Shown: piece after piece, positions 42,954 through 51,388 of the stretch
Layout: every line of letters starts with the position of its first letter
Position numbering within the stretch: position 1 is the stretch's first letter
From: Bacteroidota bacterium
GTDB lineage: Bacteria > Bacteroidota > Bacteroidia > 2-12-FULL-35-15
Assembly: GCA_016722565.1 (NCBI GenBank)
Contig: JADKIU010000001.1
Span: 496,001-560,000, forward strand
DNA: 64,000 nt
Direction of reading: 5' to 3'
Notes under the pieces: model-generated
Databases searched by the model: none
What the model saw: the letters and a program-made list of their open reading frames with translations, nothing else
Told to the model about the DNA's origin: nothing
Made by a program: the position numbers and the translations under genes

Positions 42954-44891
42954 TCACTCAATTCGCTTCAAGTTAATTTCCTTAGATGGAGTAATGATCA
43001 AAGGAACGGTTTCAACTGTTACGGAGCTGGTATCCAATCCGAATGCTCTGCCTTCTGATAAACTCAATCGTTTTAAAACGGAGTGGATATCGAGAATGAT
43101 TTTTTCATGAATTGGTAATTCGTTTTCGTAAGAAATAAATTTTTCAATAACAATAAATCTAAAGTCGCCAATGATGTTGTTTTTGTTTAAGGATTTGTAA
43201 CGGCTCGTAATATCAACTTCATTGTTTTTCACCATATCTTCTACCACTTTTCTGAACATTAAATTGATGCGTGGTGCAACTCTGAATCCTAATCGGAAAT
43301 CAATACGAATCACATCATCGTGAATAAATTCACACACTTTGTATTCCATGCAATACGGTTCATCTACCACATCTACATGTACAAACCAATAGATATCCGC
43401 ACGCTTTGGTTGCTTCTGCATAATGGAATACATAATTTTGGATTCAATTTCTTCTCTGCTGTTGGCGCTGGTTAAATACACCAGATGTGTTGCATATTTC
43501 GGAACACTTAAGTCTCTGCTTAAATCTTCCAACACTGGAAGATATTCTGAAAGTTTCACAAATTCTGTATAGCGGTTTCTGATTTTGCGAGCATAAAACC
43601 AGGCCATCATCACTAGAATTAATCCACCGGCAATTAACAAGGTGATCCATCCACCATGTGTAAACTTGTTTAAGTTTGCAATTAAGAAAGCACTTTCAAT
43701 GGTTAAGTAAACCGCTAATAAAACCCCAATGAAAATTTTATTGTAACGTTTGATGATTAAGTAGTAAGTCAACAACGTGGTGGTCATAATCATTGTTAAT
43801 ACAATAGCTAAACCATACGCAGCTTCCATTCCGGATGATTCTTTGAAGTATAAAACAATGCCGATACAACCTGCTAACAATAACCAGTTGAGCGATGGAA
43901 TGTAAAGTTGTCCTTTTAAATCAGTCGGATATTTGATCCGAACTTTCGGCCAAAAATTTAAACGAATGGCTTCATTGATTAAGGTGAATGAGCCACTGAT
44001 TAATGCCTGACTTGCTACAATCGTTGCCACGGTTGAAATTGCAATTCCTACTGGAACAAACCATTCCGGCATGATGCTATAAAATGGATTGCTTTCCAAT
44101 TTATGACCTTCTTGTGAAATTAACCATGCACCTTGTCCGAAATAATTTAACAGCAAGGCGATTTTTACAAAGATCCATGCTGCACGAATGTTCTTTTTAC
44201 CGCAATGTCCCAAATCGGAATAAAGTGCTTCGGCACCTGTTGTACATAGGAAAACAGCGCCTAACACTAAGAATCCTTCTGGGTGTTGAAATAATAATTT
44301 ATAGGCGTAGTAGGGATTTACTGCGCTTAATACGCTCATGTTCGTTGTAACCTGTGCAATTCCTAATACGGTTAACATCGAAAACCAAATGAGCATTGCA
44401 GGTCCGAAAAATCGACCGATAAATTTTGTTCCGAATTGTTGAATTGAAAACAAGATGATAAGGATGATGAGGATGATTGGAATCGTATTAATCTCCGGAT
44501 CCAATGTTCGCAAACCTTCGATGGCAGATGCAACAGAAATTGGTGGGGTAATAATTCCATCCGCAAGCAAGGTGCTTCCACCGATGATTGCAGGAAACAT
44601 CAACCATTTTATTTTCGCTTTTTTAACGAGTGCATACAATGCAAAAATTCCACCTTCACCATTGTTGTCGGCACGCAACGTTAAAATCACATATTTTACA
44701 GTTGTTTGTAATGTAAGCGTCCAGAAAATGCAGGACAATCCACCCAGAATGGTGTCAGCATGAATAACGTTGCCTTCACCAACAATTGCTTTTAAAACGT
44801 AAAGTGGAGAAGTCCCGATATCACCGAAAATAATTCCAAGGGTGATTAATGCGCCTGCAGCAGAAAGTTTTTTTAAATTGAGAGTTGACAT
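42954..44891 (-). CDS. kup: KUP/HAK/KT family potassium transporter
   Basis: A 645-residue secondary K+ importer of the inner membrane. The start is LGIIFGDIGTSPLYVLKAIV, the family signature. Twelve helices follow, with ADGIITPPISVASAIEGLR and GAEALYSDLGHCGKKNIRAAW as further conserved motifs. A cytosolic C-terminal domain (about 450-645) is present, as in the family. It takes up K+ with protons. The kinase gene at 44895 ends 3 bases before it, and the porin and sigma-54 regulator genes precede that, all on the minus strand. This suggests regulated potassium uptake. Confidence 0.96.
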   Translation of the reverse strand: MSTLNLKKLSAAGALITLGIIFGDIGTSPLYVLKAIVGEGNVIHADTILGGLSCIFWTLTLQTTVKYVILTLRADNNGEGGIFALYALVKKAKIKWLMFPAIIGGSTLLADGIITPPISVASAIEGLRTLDPEINTIPIILIILIILFSIQQFGTKFIGRFFGPAMLIWFSMLTVLGIAQVTTNMSVLSAVNPYYAYKLLFQHPEGFLVLGAVFLCTTGAEALYSDLGHCGKKNIRAAWIFVKIALLLNYFGQGAWLISQEGHKLESNPFYSIMPEWFVPVGIAISTVATIVASQALISGSFTLINEAIRLNFWPKVRIKYPTDLKGQLYIPSLNWLLLAGCIGIVLYFKESSGMEAAYGLAIVLTMIMTTTLLTYYLIIKRYNKIFIGVLLAVYLTIESAFLIANLNKFTHGGWITLLIAGGLILVMMAWFYARKIRNRYTEFVKLSEYLPVLEDLSRDLSVPKYATHLVYLTSANSREEIESKIMYSIMQKQPKRADIYWFVHVDVVDEPYCMEYKVCEFIHDDVIRIDFRLGFRVAPRINLMFRKVVEDMVKNNEVDITSRYKSLNKNNIIGDFRFIVIEKFISYENELPIHEKIILDIHSVLKRLSLSEGRAFGLDTSSVTVETVPLIITPSKEINLKRIE

Positions 44892-44894
44892 AAT

Positions 44895-46121
44895 CTATAG
44901 TGGTATTTCGTTTAAAAAGTTTCTATTCAAAGTAAAGGTGAAGGTGCTACCTTTTCCAACGGTACTCTCCGCCCAAATTTTTCCACCTTGCGCTTCAATA
45001 AACTGTTTGCTGATGGCGAGCCCGAGTCCGGTCCCCGGCTTGCTTCCCGGAACTTGAAAGTAGCGGTCAAAAATTTTATTTAGGTATTGATGTTCAATTC
45101 CATTTCCGAAATCCTGAACTGAAAATTCAACGGTATGTTCATGTGTTGCAATCCGAATACTGATTTTATTTTTTTCGGGCGAATAACGGATAGCATTTGA
45201 AAGTAAATTTACCATCACCCAAGTTGTTTTTTCAAGGTCGGCATCCACCAATGGCAATTGTTCATCACAGTTGAGTTCGAGTGCAATCTCTTTGTGTTCG
45301 GCTTGTACATGTGTTGCTTCAATAGCATAATCAACAATTTGTCGAGGCTCCGAAGGATGTACATTCAATTGAATTTTCCCGGATTCCATTTGTGCCATGT
45401 TCAAAACTTCGGTTGTGATTTTTATCACACGCAATGTGTCTTCTTTGATGTTTTGTACAAGTTGTTTTTGCTCCTCGTTCAAACTTCCAATTCGGGAATC
45501 TTCCAGTAGTTTGGTACTTAATTTAATGGAAGCGATGGGTGTTTTTATCTCATGCGAAACGGTTGCAATAAAATTTGTTTTATCTCTATCGCGTTTTAAA
45601 ATGGGCAAAGCAATGTAGGATGGGAACTTTGCAATAAATAAAAGTGCTAAAATTAAAAACAAAGCACCGCTGATGAGGAGATATACAAATGCATTGTGAG
45701 CGGTTTCCTGCGCCAATGCATTTCGTTTTTCAACAGCATCCATATTCAAATCCATAATTTGATGCAACAGGTGGTTAGTAGAAACAATACTTTCCTGAAT
45801 GTCTTGTTTGTTTTTAATTTTAGTAATAAAAAAAGAAAGAGAGTCGGTGAGTGTTTTTTCTCCTTGTTCTGTTATGTTGGTGTGTTGACGATTTAGGATT
45901 GTTTCAAATTCGGCAGTACTTATTTTTCCAGTATCGGTGCTAATGGTCGAAAGTTCCTTCAGCATGTCTTTTGCGTATACAATACTGTTGTAGTTATTGG
46001 TCAAAATCGCATTGGAGTCGTCTGCCAATTTTTTTGTGCTATAAGCCGATATTCCTGTAATCACTATGGATAAGGTGAATAGGAAAAGTAATCCGGCTTC
46101 TATTTTACGTTTTACATTCAT
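44895..46121 (-). CDS. membrane sensor histidine kinase next to kup
   Basis: A 408-residue kinase. Two transmembrane helices (about 8-27 and 148-170) enclose a helical outer domain (KLADDSNAILTNNYNSIVYA onward) like the four-helix sensor of chemoreceptors. HisKA has FIATVSHEIKTPIASIKLS, the ATPase domain N box MVNLLSNAIRYSP, G1 VQDFGNGI, and G2 PGTGLGLAISKQFIEA. It lacks the N-terminal KdpD and Usp domains, so it is not a full KdpD. It lies 11 bases downstream of the porin and 3 upstream of kup and is the most likely partner of the sigma-54 regulator at 47705. Confidence 0.92.
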   Translation of the reverse strand: MNVKRKIEAGLLFLFTLSIVITGISAYSTKKLADDSNAILTNNYNSIVYAKDMLKELSTISTDTGKISTAEFETILNRQHTNITEQGEKTLTDSLSFFITKIKNKQDIQESIVSTNHLLHQIMDLNMDAVEKRNALAQETAHNAFVYLLISGALFLILALLFIAKFPSYIALPILKRDRDKTNFIATVSHEIKTPIASIKLSTKLLEDSRIGSLNEEQKQLVQNIKEDTLRVIKITTEVLNMAQMESGKIQLNVHPSEPRQIVDYAIEATHVQAEHKEIALELNCDEQLPLVDADLEKTTWVMVNLLSNAIRYSPEKNKISIRIATHEHTVEFSVQDFGNGIEHQYLNKIFDRYFQVPGSKPGTGLGLAISKQFIEAQGGKIWAESTVGKGSTFTFTLNRNFLNEIPL

Positions 46122-46132
46122 GAGTACTGTTT

Positions 46133-47494
46133 TTAGATTCTAAATAGAACTGCAAAAATAATTCTGTTTTCTGTTTTTACTAAATCGGGAATCCAACTTG
46201 GTGTTAAAGGAGTGGTGGTATATCCGCTGGGCGAAGTTACTCCACCTTGTCCTGCAAAATACGGAACACTTGATTCTCTATGAACATATTCAAATCGGAA
46301 AGCGATGCTTTGGTTGGGCATCCATTCGATATTGGTTGAGCAGTCCCATCCATTAAACTGATCACCGGGAGCAGCACTGTAGGGATGTGTTCCGGCTGTG
46401 ACAGTCGGGTTGGTAGTACTGGGCAGCGGACTTGCATCACCGGTGGGATACAATACAAGATATCTTCCTGGATTGGTCATGATTCCACCTCCGAAGGTCC
46501 ACGCAAATTTATTTTTATAAAACCAAATACGGTTGTAAAACATTCCACTGGCAAAAAATTGTGCAGGTCCTTGTAGCGAATCGCCATCTTTAAATCCGTT
46601 TACTCCAGCACCTTTTTCAAAACCAACATCCCCCGTTAATGAAAATGCCATTCGACTGATTCCTTTGGAAGTTTTTCTGTTGAAGTAGCGAACCAATAGA
46701 CTGTTGTCGGAATGAAAACGTTTTCTACCCGGTAGTCCAGCTGCATCACTTCCATAGTAATCATTGGTTAAAAGTTTTATGTTTTCGTTGGGGCACCAGG
46801 TGATATTTCCTCCCAGGCCGGGCATCTCATTAAACATTCCATAGCTCTGCCAGCCGTTGATGGCCCATAATTCCATCTTTAATGTTTTAGATGGAAAGAG
46901 TTGCACACGCATACCATTAAAAAACCAAGGAGTATTGTCGGAGGTGAAGGACGCTTGGTATTCCCAGTTCTCTACCTGATAATAGGAGTTGAGTCCGATG
47001 TACGACATAAACATTCCGAAATCGACATTGATGCCATGCATTTTATTAAAGTGATAACCGGCATAGGCTTCACTTAAATAGCGATACACGTTTGCCAATT
47101 CGTATTGTCCACGGAAAGCGCTGTAATCGTTGCGAGGGATAACGGTGGAGCGTGTTCCGAACTGTGTCATGATTCTTCCGCGGGCACCATTATAATAAAA
47201 GTCTCCACCGATATTTAAACTCGATACTTGCATTTCGTTGTTTCTAGCCAAGGCGGTAGAACCAACAACGGTATGGTCAATTGGGTTCGCAAATGAGTAA
47301 GTGTAGTTGGCATCCAGCAATACACTCCCTGTAAAATACTTGGTTTGCAAAACAGCCGAATCTCTTCTGTCGCTTCCATTTTGCCATGTTTGATCTTGTC
47401 CTTCAAAAGGAATTTGCGATTTGATGGAATCTTTTTGAGCAACAGTTATGGTTGTTAAAAAGAGGAGTGAAGTAATTATAAAATGGTGTTTCAT
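46133..47494 (-). CDS. OmpL-like outer-membrane porin of the Kdp-associated type
   Basis: A 453-residue protein with a signal peptide (about 1-19, ending TVAQ). The body is a beta-barrel with alternating aromatic strands such as YAGYHFNKMHGINVDFGMFM, ENWEYQASFTSDNTPWFFNG and MKLELWAINGWQSYGMFNE-like segments. It ends ENRIIFAVLFRI, a final strand with terminal hydrophobic residue. It resembles the putative porin (BBP2/OmpL-like) that accompanies kdp genes in Bacteroidota. With Kup and a kinase directly downstream, passage of K+ or other small ions over the outer membrane is likely, but not shown by the sequence alone. Confidence 0.82.
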   Translation of the reverse strand: MKHHFIITSLLFLTTITVAQKDSIKSQIPFEGQDQTWQNGSDRRDSAVLQTKYFTGSVLLDANYTYSFANPIDHTVVGSTALARNNEMQVSSLNIGGDFYYNGARGRIMTQFGTRSTVIPRNDYSAFRGQYELANVYRYLSEAYAGYHFNKMHGINVDFGMFMSYIGLNSYYQVENWEYQASFTSDNTPWFFNGMRVQLFPSKTLKMELWAINGWQSYGMFNEMPGLGGNITWCPNENIKLLTNDYYGSDAAGLPGRKRFHSDNSLLVRYFNRKTSKGISRMAFSLTGDVGFEKGAGVNGFKDGDSLQGPAQFFASGMFYNRIWFYKNKFAWTFGGGIMTNPGRYLVLYPTGDASPLPSTTNPTVTAGTHPYSAAPGDQFNGWDCSTNIEWMPNQSIAFRFEYVHRESSVPYFAGQGGVTSPSGYTTTPLTPSWIPDLVKTENRIIFAVLFRI

Positions 47495-47657
47495 TGTTTT
47501 TAAATTTTGTTTATCACCTTCATTGCTTCAAGTTTCTTCAAAAGTGCAGAAGTCACAATGACGTTCTGAACAATGCATCGTCTTAGAGTACATGCCAAAA
47601 CTTAATCCAAATATGGAATCGCTTGATTATAAACACAATGATAAGTATCACAGGAAT

Positions 47658-47704
47658 TAGAACCCTTTCAAAATGGAAGGGTTTTTTCAAAATGGAAGGG
47701 TTTT
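47658..47704. repeat. duplicated AACCCTTCCATTTTGAAA hairpin element
   Basis: The minus strand has AACCCTTCCATTTTGAAA twice in tandem. The plus strand can fold AACCCTT with AAGGGTT followed by six T. It lies just after the stop of the response-regulator gene and could act as a terminator or processing site. Confidence 0.5.
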
Positions 47705-49047
47705 CTATTTTTCGATGTGGTATTCGTCCATCTTTCTGTAAAGCGTGGTGAGTCCAATCCCTAAAAGTTCTGCTGCCTTGGTTTTATTTCCTTTGCACTG
47801 TTGCAGTATTTTATGGATATGAATTTTTTCCAAACTTTCAAGAGAAGTATCCGAAAGGCAAAGGTCGCTCGACATGATTTCGGAGGAAGTAAATCGGCAG
47901 TAAGCGTTTCTGTTTCGCTGAGGATGATGGCGCGTTCAATCATGTTTTTTAATTCACGGATATTTCCGCGCCATTCGTAATTTTTTAAATGTTGTAAAAA
48001 CGCTTTGTCCATGGAGGTGATGCGTTTTTTTATTTTTCCGGAATACACCGTTAAAAAATAGTTGGCCAGTTCTTCAATATCTTCTTTGCGTGAACGCAAG
48101 GAGGGGATATTGATTTTGAAGGTAGATAAGCGGTAATATAAATCGGAGCGGAAATGTTCTTGCTCACTTTCTTTTTTTAAATCTCTGTTAGTGGCAGCTA
48201 TAATGCGCACATTTACTTTGGTTGGTTTGGAGTCGCCAACTTTAATAAATGATTGTGTTTCCAAAACCCGCAATAATTTTGCTTGTAAGTCGAGGTTCAT
48301 TTCACCCATCTCATCTAAAAACAGCGTTCCTTCGTGTGCTTCTTCAAACAATCCTTTTTTATCGTTTGTTGCACCGGTGAAAGCCCCTTTTTTATGACCG
48401 AACAATTCACTTTCTAATAAATCTTTCGGAAAGGCACTGCAATTAACGGCAACAAATGCTTTTGATTTTCTGTTGCTGGCATTGTGAATGGCTTGCGCAA
48501 ACAATTCTTTCCCAACTCCGGTTTCACCTTCCAGCAAAACGGTTGAATCGGTAGGAGCTACCTTTTGCGCCATCTTAATGGTGTCGGCAATACTTTTGGA
48601 GGATCCTAAAATAATATCGAAACTGAATTTTGTTTCTAATTTATTTTCGAGTTCAAAAATGCGCTTTTGTAATTTTACTTTTTCAATAGCGCGATTGATG
48701 GCCGGAATAATTTGTTCGTTATCGTCTCCCTTCGTGAAATAATCAAAGGCCCCCAGTTTCATTGCTTTTACACCATCGTGAATCGTTCCGAAAGCGGTCA
48801 TCACAATCACTTCACAAAAAGGGTATTTGTTTTTTATTTTGGAGAGTAAATCAATGCCATTATCATCGGGTAATTTTACATCGGTGATGATGAGGTCAAT
48901 GTTTTTTTCATGTTCCAACAATTCCAATCCATGTTTTGCAGTAGAGGATTGGTATACTTTATAGTCTTCCAGTTCGATGATACGGGAAAGTAAGGCACGA
49001 AGTTTTTCTTCGTCATCAATAATGAGTATATGCCCTTTGGTTGTCAT
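47705..49047 (-). CDS. sigma-54-dependent response regulator (NtrC type), frameshifted near the DNA-binding domain
   Basis: A receiver domain (1-120; phospho-aspartate in IITDVKLPDD) is followed by the AAA+ sigma-54 activator: Walker A GETGVGKELFAQAIH, GHKKGAFTGATNDK and the Walker B-like GTLFLDEMGEM. The frame as read stops at 47761 after a nonsense tail. In the other frame, from near 47885, SDTSLESLEKIHIHKILQQ and KTKAAELLGIGLTTLYRKMD give the normal Fis-type helix-turn-helix and end at 47705. One missing base near CTTCCTCC accounts for this. About 445 residues would be restored, the normal length. It should activate sigma-54 promoters on phosphorylation; the downstream porin-kinase-kup genes are the likely targets. 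Confidence 0.9.
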
Positions 49048-49154
49048 GTATTACACAAAGGTATAGAAAAAGCTGCAATGCAAGTGAGGCATTTTGATGG
49101 ATGTATAGTCGTATTTCTTAGTGAAATTGCAGTTTTTTTCGTACCTTTACCAGA

Positions 49155-49535
49155 ATGAGAAGTATTAGGACTATAGCTGTTATCGTTTGTGCCTTGTTGG
49201 TGTTTTTTACATCAACCGGAACGAAGATTACACCCCAGTCTTTCGCTGTTGCAGAAGTAAATCAGCCAATGGCATCCTTGGATGTGGATCCTGCTTCAGA
49301 ACAGGAACAGTCGCTTACAGCCATTAAGGAGTTAAGCGGATGTATCATTAAAGGCAATGAAGGCCGTAACTTTGGTTTTCAGAATCAGCATTCGTTCAAA
49401 AAGCATTTAACCACCAATTTAGCACGTGTTTCTTCTCAAAGTTTAAGTGTATTTTACCCCGTTTATTGTCAAAGCTTAACCAACAGCTTTAACAGTTCTC
49501 CTTTTTACATTGCCTACCATCGTTTAATAATATGA
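49155..49535 (+). CDS. small secreted protein of unknown function
   Basis: A 126-residue protein with a hydrophobic signal segment (about 6-24, TIAVIVCALLVFFTSTGTK). The rest has no recognised domain: an acidic middle (MASLDVDPASEQEQS), one cysteine in GCIIKGNEGRNFGFQ and another in YPVYCQSLTN. It is divergent from the sigma-54 regulator, about 107 bases away, and ends before a strong terminator at 49557. The frame has normal codon use. Whether it is secreted or membrane-bound cannot be settled. Confidence 0.55.
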   Translation: MRSIRTIAVIVCALLVFFTSTGTKITPQSFAVAEVNQPMASLDVDPASEQEQSLTAIKELSGCIIKGNEGRNFGFQNQHSFKKHLTTNLARVSSQSLSVFYPVYCQSLTNSFNSSPFYIAYHRLII

Positions 49536-49556
49536 TTTTTTCGTTCTCGGAATTTA

Positions 49557-49590
49557 CACACGACTTCATCGAAGTGGTGTGATTGTTTTA
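49557..49590 (+). terminator. intrinsic terminator after 49155-49535
   Basis: CACACGACTTC (49557-49567) pairs with GAAGTGGTGTG (49571-49581) around ATC, with a single mismatch. TTTTATTA follows shortly. Confidence 0.72.
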
Positions 49591-49634
49591 TTATGGCCAT
49601 TCCGGTCGAGTATCAATTATTAAAAAATGTATAT

Positions 49635-49760
49635 ATGGAAAATCAAGAAAACGAATCCAGCGGAAAGTCGCGATTCATGCAAGGAGGAGGATTTATCCTT
49701 CTGATTATTGTTGTAACCATTGTGTTATTAGTAGGAATTAAAGCCTTATTTGGTTTATAA
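49635..49760 (+). CDS. 41-residue single-span membrane protein
   Basis: The ATG at 49635 starts a polar stretch (MENQENESSGKSRFMQGGG) followed by one hydrophobic helix (FILLIIVVTIVLLVGIKALF) and ends at 49760. It is followed 11 bases later by the YitT gene. Charge distribution places the N terminus in the cytoplasm. It is too short for standard gene calling. Similar tiny proteins accompany transporters as subunits or as regulators, but no family is recognised and a KdpF relation is not supported. The spacing and the well-defined helix argue that it is translated. Confidence 0.5.
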   Translation: MENQENESSGKSRFMQGGGFILLIIVVTIVLLVGIKALFGL

Positions 49761-49771
49761 AAAGGAAAGAT

Positions 49772-50686
49772 ATGAATCCACTTCTTCAACAAATCATAAT
49801 CAATCGGGCGAAACAATCGAACAAAGCTGGTCAACGGAAGGAAGTTAGTACTTACGATATCGCAAAGGAGTTTTACAAACTCAAAGTAACCGCAATCCAT
49901 TTTATAAAGGATGCATTTTTAATTTTGGTCGGAATTTTGGCTGCAGGGTTTGGCTTGGAAGGGTTTTTATTGCCCAACTCCTTTATTGATGGCGGTGTAA
50001 CAGGTATTTCCTTGTTAACTGCCGAAGTCACAAAGTATCCCTTACCGATTTTGATTATTGTCATTAATATTCCCTTTATTATTTTGGGTTATCACCAAAT
50101 CGGGAAGCAATTTGCCATTAAAAGTGTGATTGCGATTATCGGTTTAGCGTTGGCAATTACGTTTATTCGCTACCCGGTAATCACATCAGATAAATTATTA
50201 ATTTCGGTATTCGGAGGATTTTTTCTGGGTGCAGGAATTGGTTTTGCTATCAGAGGTGGTGGGGTTTTGGATGGTACGGAAATATTGGCGATTTACTTGA
50301 GTAAGCGCACAGGGCTTACATTGGGCGATGTTATTTTAGTGTTTAACATCTTCATTTTTTCTGTTGCTGCTTATGTCTTGTCGATTGAAACGGCTTTATA
50401 CTCCATTTTGGCGTATCTGGCAGCATCCAAAACGGTTGATTTTGTAATTGAAGGAGTGGAGGAATATACGGGAGTCACCATTGTTTCAGCACATTGTGAA
50501 GAAGTAAGGTTGATGATTACCGAAAAGATGGGGCGTGGTGTCACCATCTATACCGGTAAGCGGGGTTTTGGAAAACGGGGTGAAAACCGGGGCGACATGG
50601 ATATTGTGTATACCGTGATTACCCGCTTGGAAATTGGGAAACTGCAAACGGAAGTTGAAAAATTGACCCGAATGCATTTATTGTAA
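49772..50686 (+). CDS. YitT family membrane protein
   Basis: A 304-residue protein. After a soluble N terminus (about 1-45), six helices include DAFLILVGILAAGFGLEGFLL and a GGGVLDGTEILAIYLSKRTG motif characteristic of the family. The C-terminal DUF2179 domain (about 225-300) has GVEEYTGVTIVSAHCEEVRL and ITEKMGRGVTIYTGKRGFGK. YitT proteins are of unknown transport function. The ATG at 49772 is preceded by GGAAAG, a possible weak ribosome site. It follows the 41-residue membrane protein, perhaps as one unit. Confidence 0.92.
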   Translation: MNPLLQQIIINRAKQSNKAGQRKEVSTYDIAKEFYKLKVTAIHFIKDAFLILVGILAAGFGLEGFLLPNSFIDGGVTGISLLTAEVTKYPLPILIIVINIPFIILGYHQIGKQFAIKSVIAIIGLALAITFIRYPVITSDKLLISVFGGFFLGAGIGFAIRGGGVLDGTEILAIYLSKRTGLTLGDVILVFNIFIFSVAAYVLSIETALYSILAYLAASKTVDFVIEGVEEYTGVTIVSAHCEEVRLMITEKMGRGVTIYTGKRGFGKRGENRGDMDIVYTVITRLEIGKLQTEVEKLTRMHLL

Positions 50687-50755
50687 TGAATACTGTAAAA
50701 GATACGAAGGGCGGAATGATAAAAAAGCGACCTTTGCACTAATAACGTTAATACT

Positions 50756-51388
50756 ATGTGGAGATTTTTAGCAAATAAGATTTTAAGAAATAAAATTGCA
50801 TTTATTGCTGTGATCATGGCCATCACCGCATTTATGGGTTATGAGGCAACAAAAATTGAATTGACCTATACCTATCCGCAGATTTTGCCTGCAGATGATC
50901 CAACCTATATCGAGTATGAAAACTTCAGAAAGCTGTTTGGTGAAGATGGCAGTGTAATGGTAATCGGTATTGAGGATAAAAATTTATTTGAACTGAAGAA
51001 GTTTAACGACTGGTATGAACTCAGTACAGAAATAAAAAACATTGCAGGGATTAAGGAATTGTTGTCGGTAGCAAAGCTCTATAACATCAAACGCAACGAC
51101 AGTTTAAGCAAGTTTGATTTCCTTCCGATTATTAACTCTGCTCCGAAATCACAAACCGAGTTGGATAGCTTGAAAGATGTGATTGAATCACTTCCATTTT
51201 ATGATGGCTTGGTATACAACAAAGAAACCGGTGCCAATTTAATGGCGATTACCTTCACCAAAAAAGATTTGAATTCGAAAAGCCGAATTGAAATTGTACA
51301 TCAGATAAAAACACTTGGTGATGCGTTCGCCAAAAACACAATTTGCAAATTCACTATTCCGGTTTACCGTATGTTCGTACTGCGCTGA
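50756..51388 (+). CDS. MMPL/RND-type exporter, N-terminal fragment (frameshifted)
   Basis: The first 210 residues of an MMPL-family transporter: MWRFLANKILRNKIAFIAV opens the first helix, followed by the outer domain with DDPTYIEYENFRKLFGEDGS. It breaks at KNTICKFTIPVYRM and a TGA. The correct continuation NLQIHYSGLPYVRTALMEKV is found in the next frame from 51340. Adding one A to the run at 51333-51337 gives AKKHNLQIHYSGLPYVR. The full product would be about 783 residues, as expected for a two-lobe MMPL protein. Confidence 0.82.
   Translation: MWRFLANKILRNKIAFIAVIMAITAFMGYEATKIELTYTYPQILPADDPTYIEYENFRKLFGEDGSVMVIGIEDKNLFELKKFNDWYELSTEIKNIAGIKELLSVAKLYNIKRNDSLSKFDFLPIINSAPKSQTELDSLKDVIESLPFYDGLVYNKETGANLMAITFTKKDLNSKSRIEIVHQIKTLGDAFAKNTICKFTIPVYRMFVLR

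Noticed and set aside
47550..47580. Further CATTGCG repeat copy (CACAATGACGTTCTGAAC)
   Set aside because: Only about ten bases match the family, which is too short to support.
47580..47620. Sigma-54 promoter ahead of the porin (TGGCATG on the minus strand)
   Set aside because: The -24 half is good but the base pair GC expected at -12 is AA, so the site is not convincing without conservation data.
49635..49760. KdpF subunit
   Set aside because: The small protein is followed by yitT, is on the other strand from the K+ cluster and does not share KdpF sequence features.
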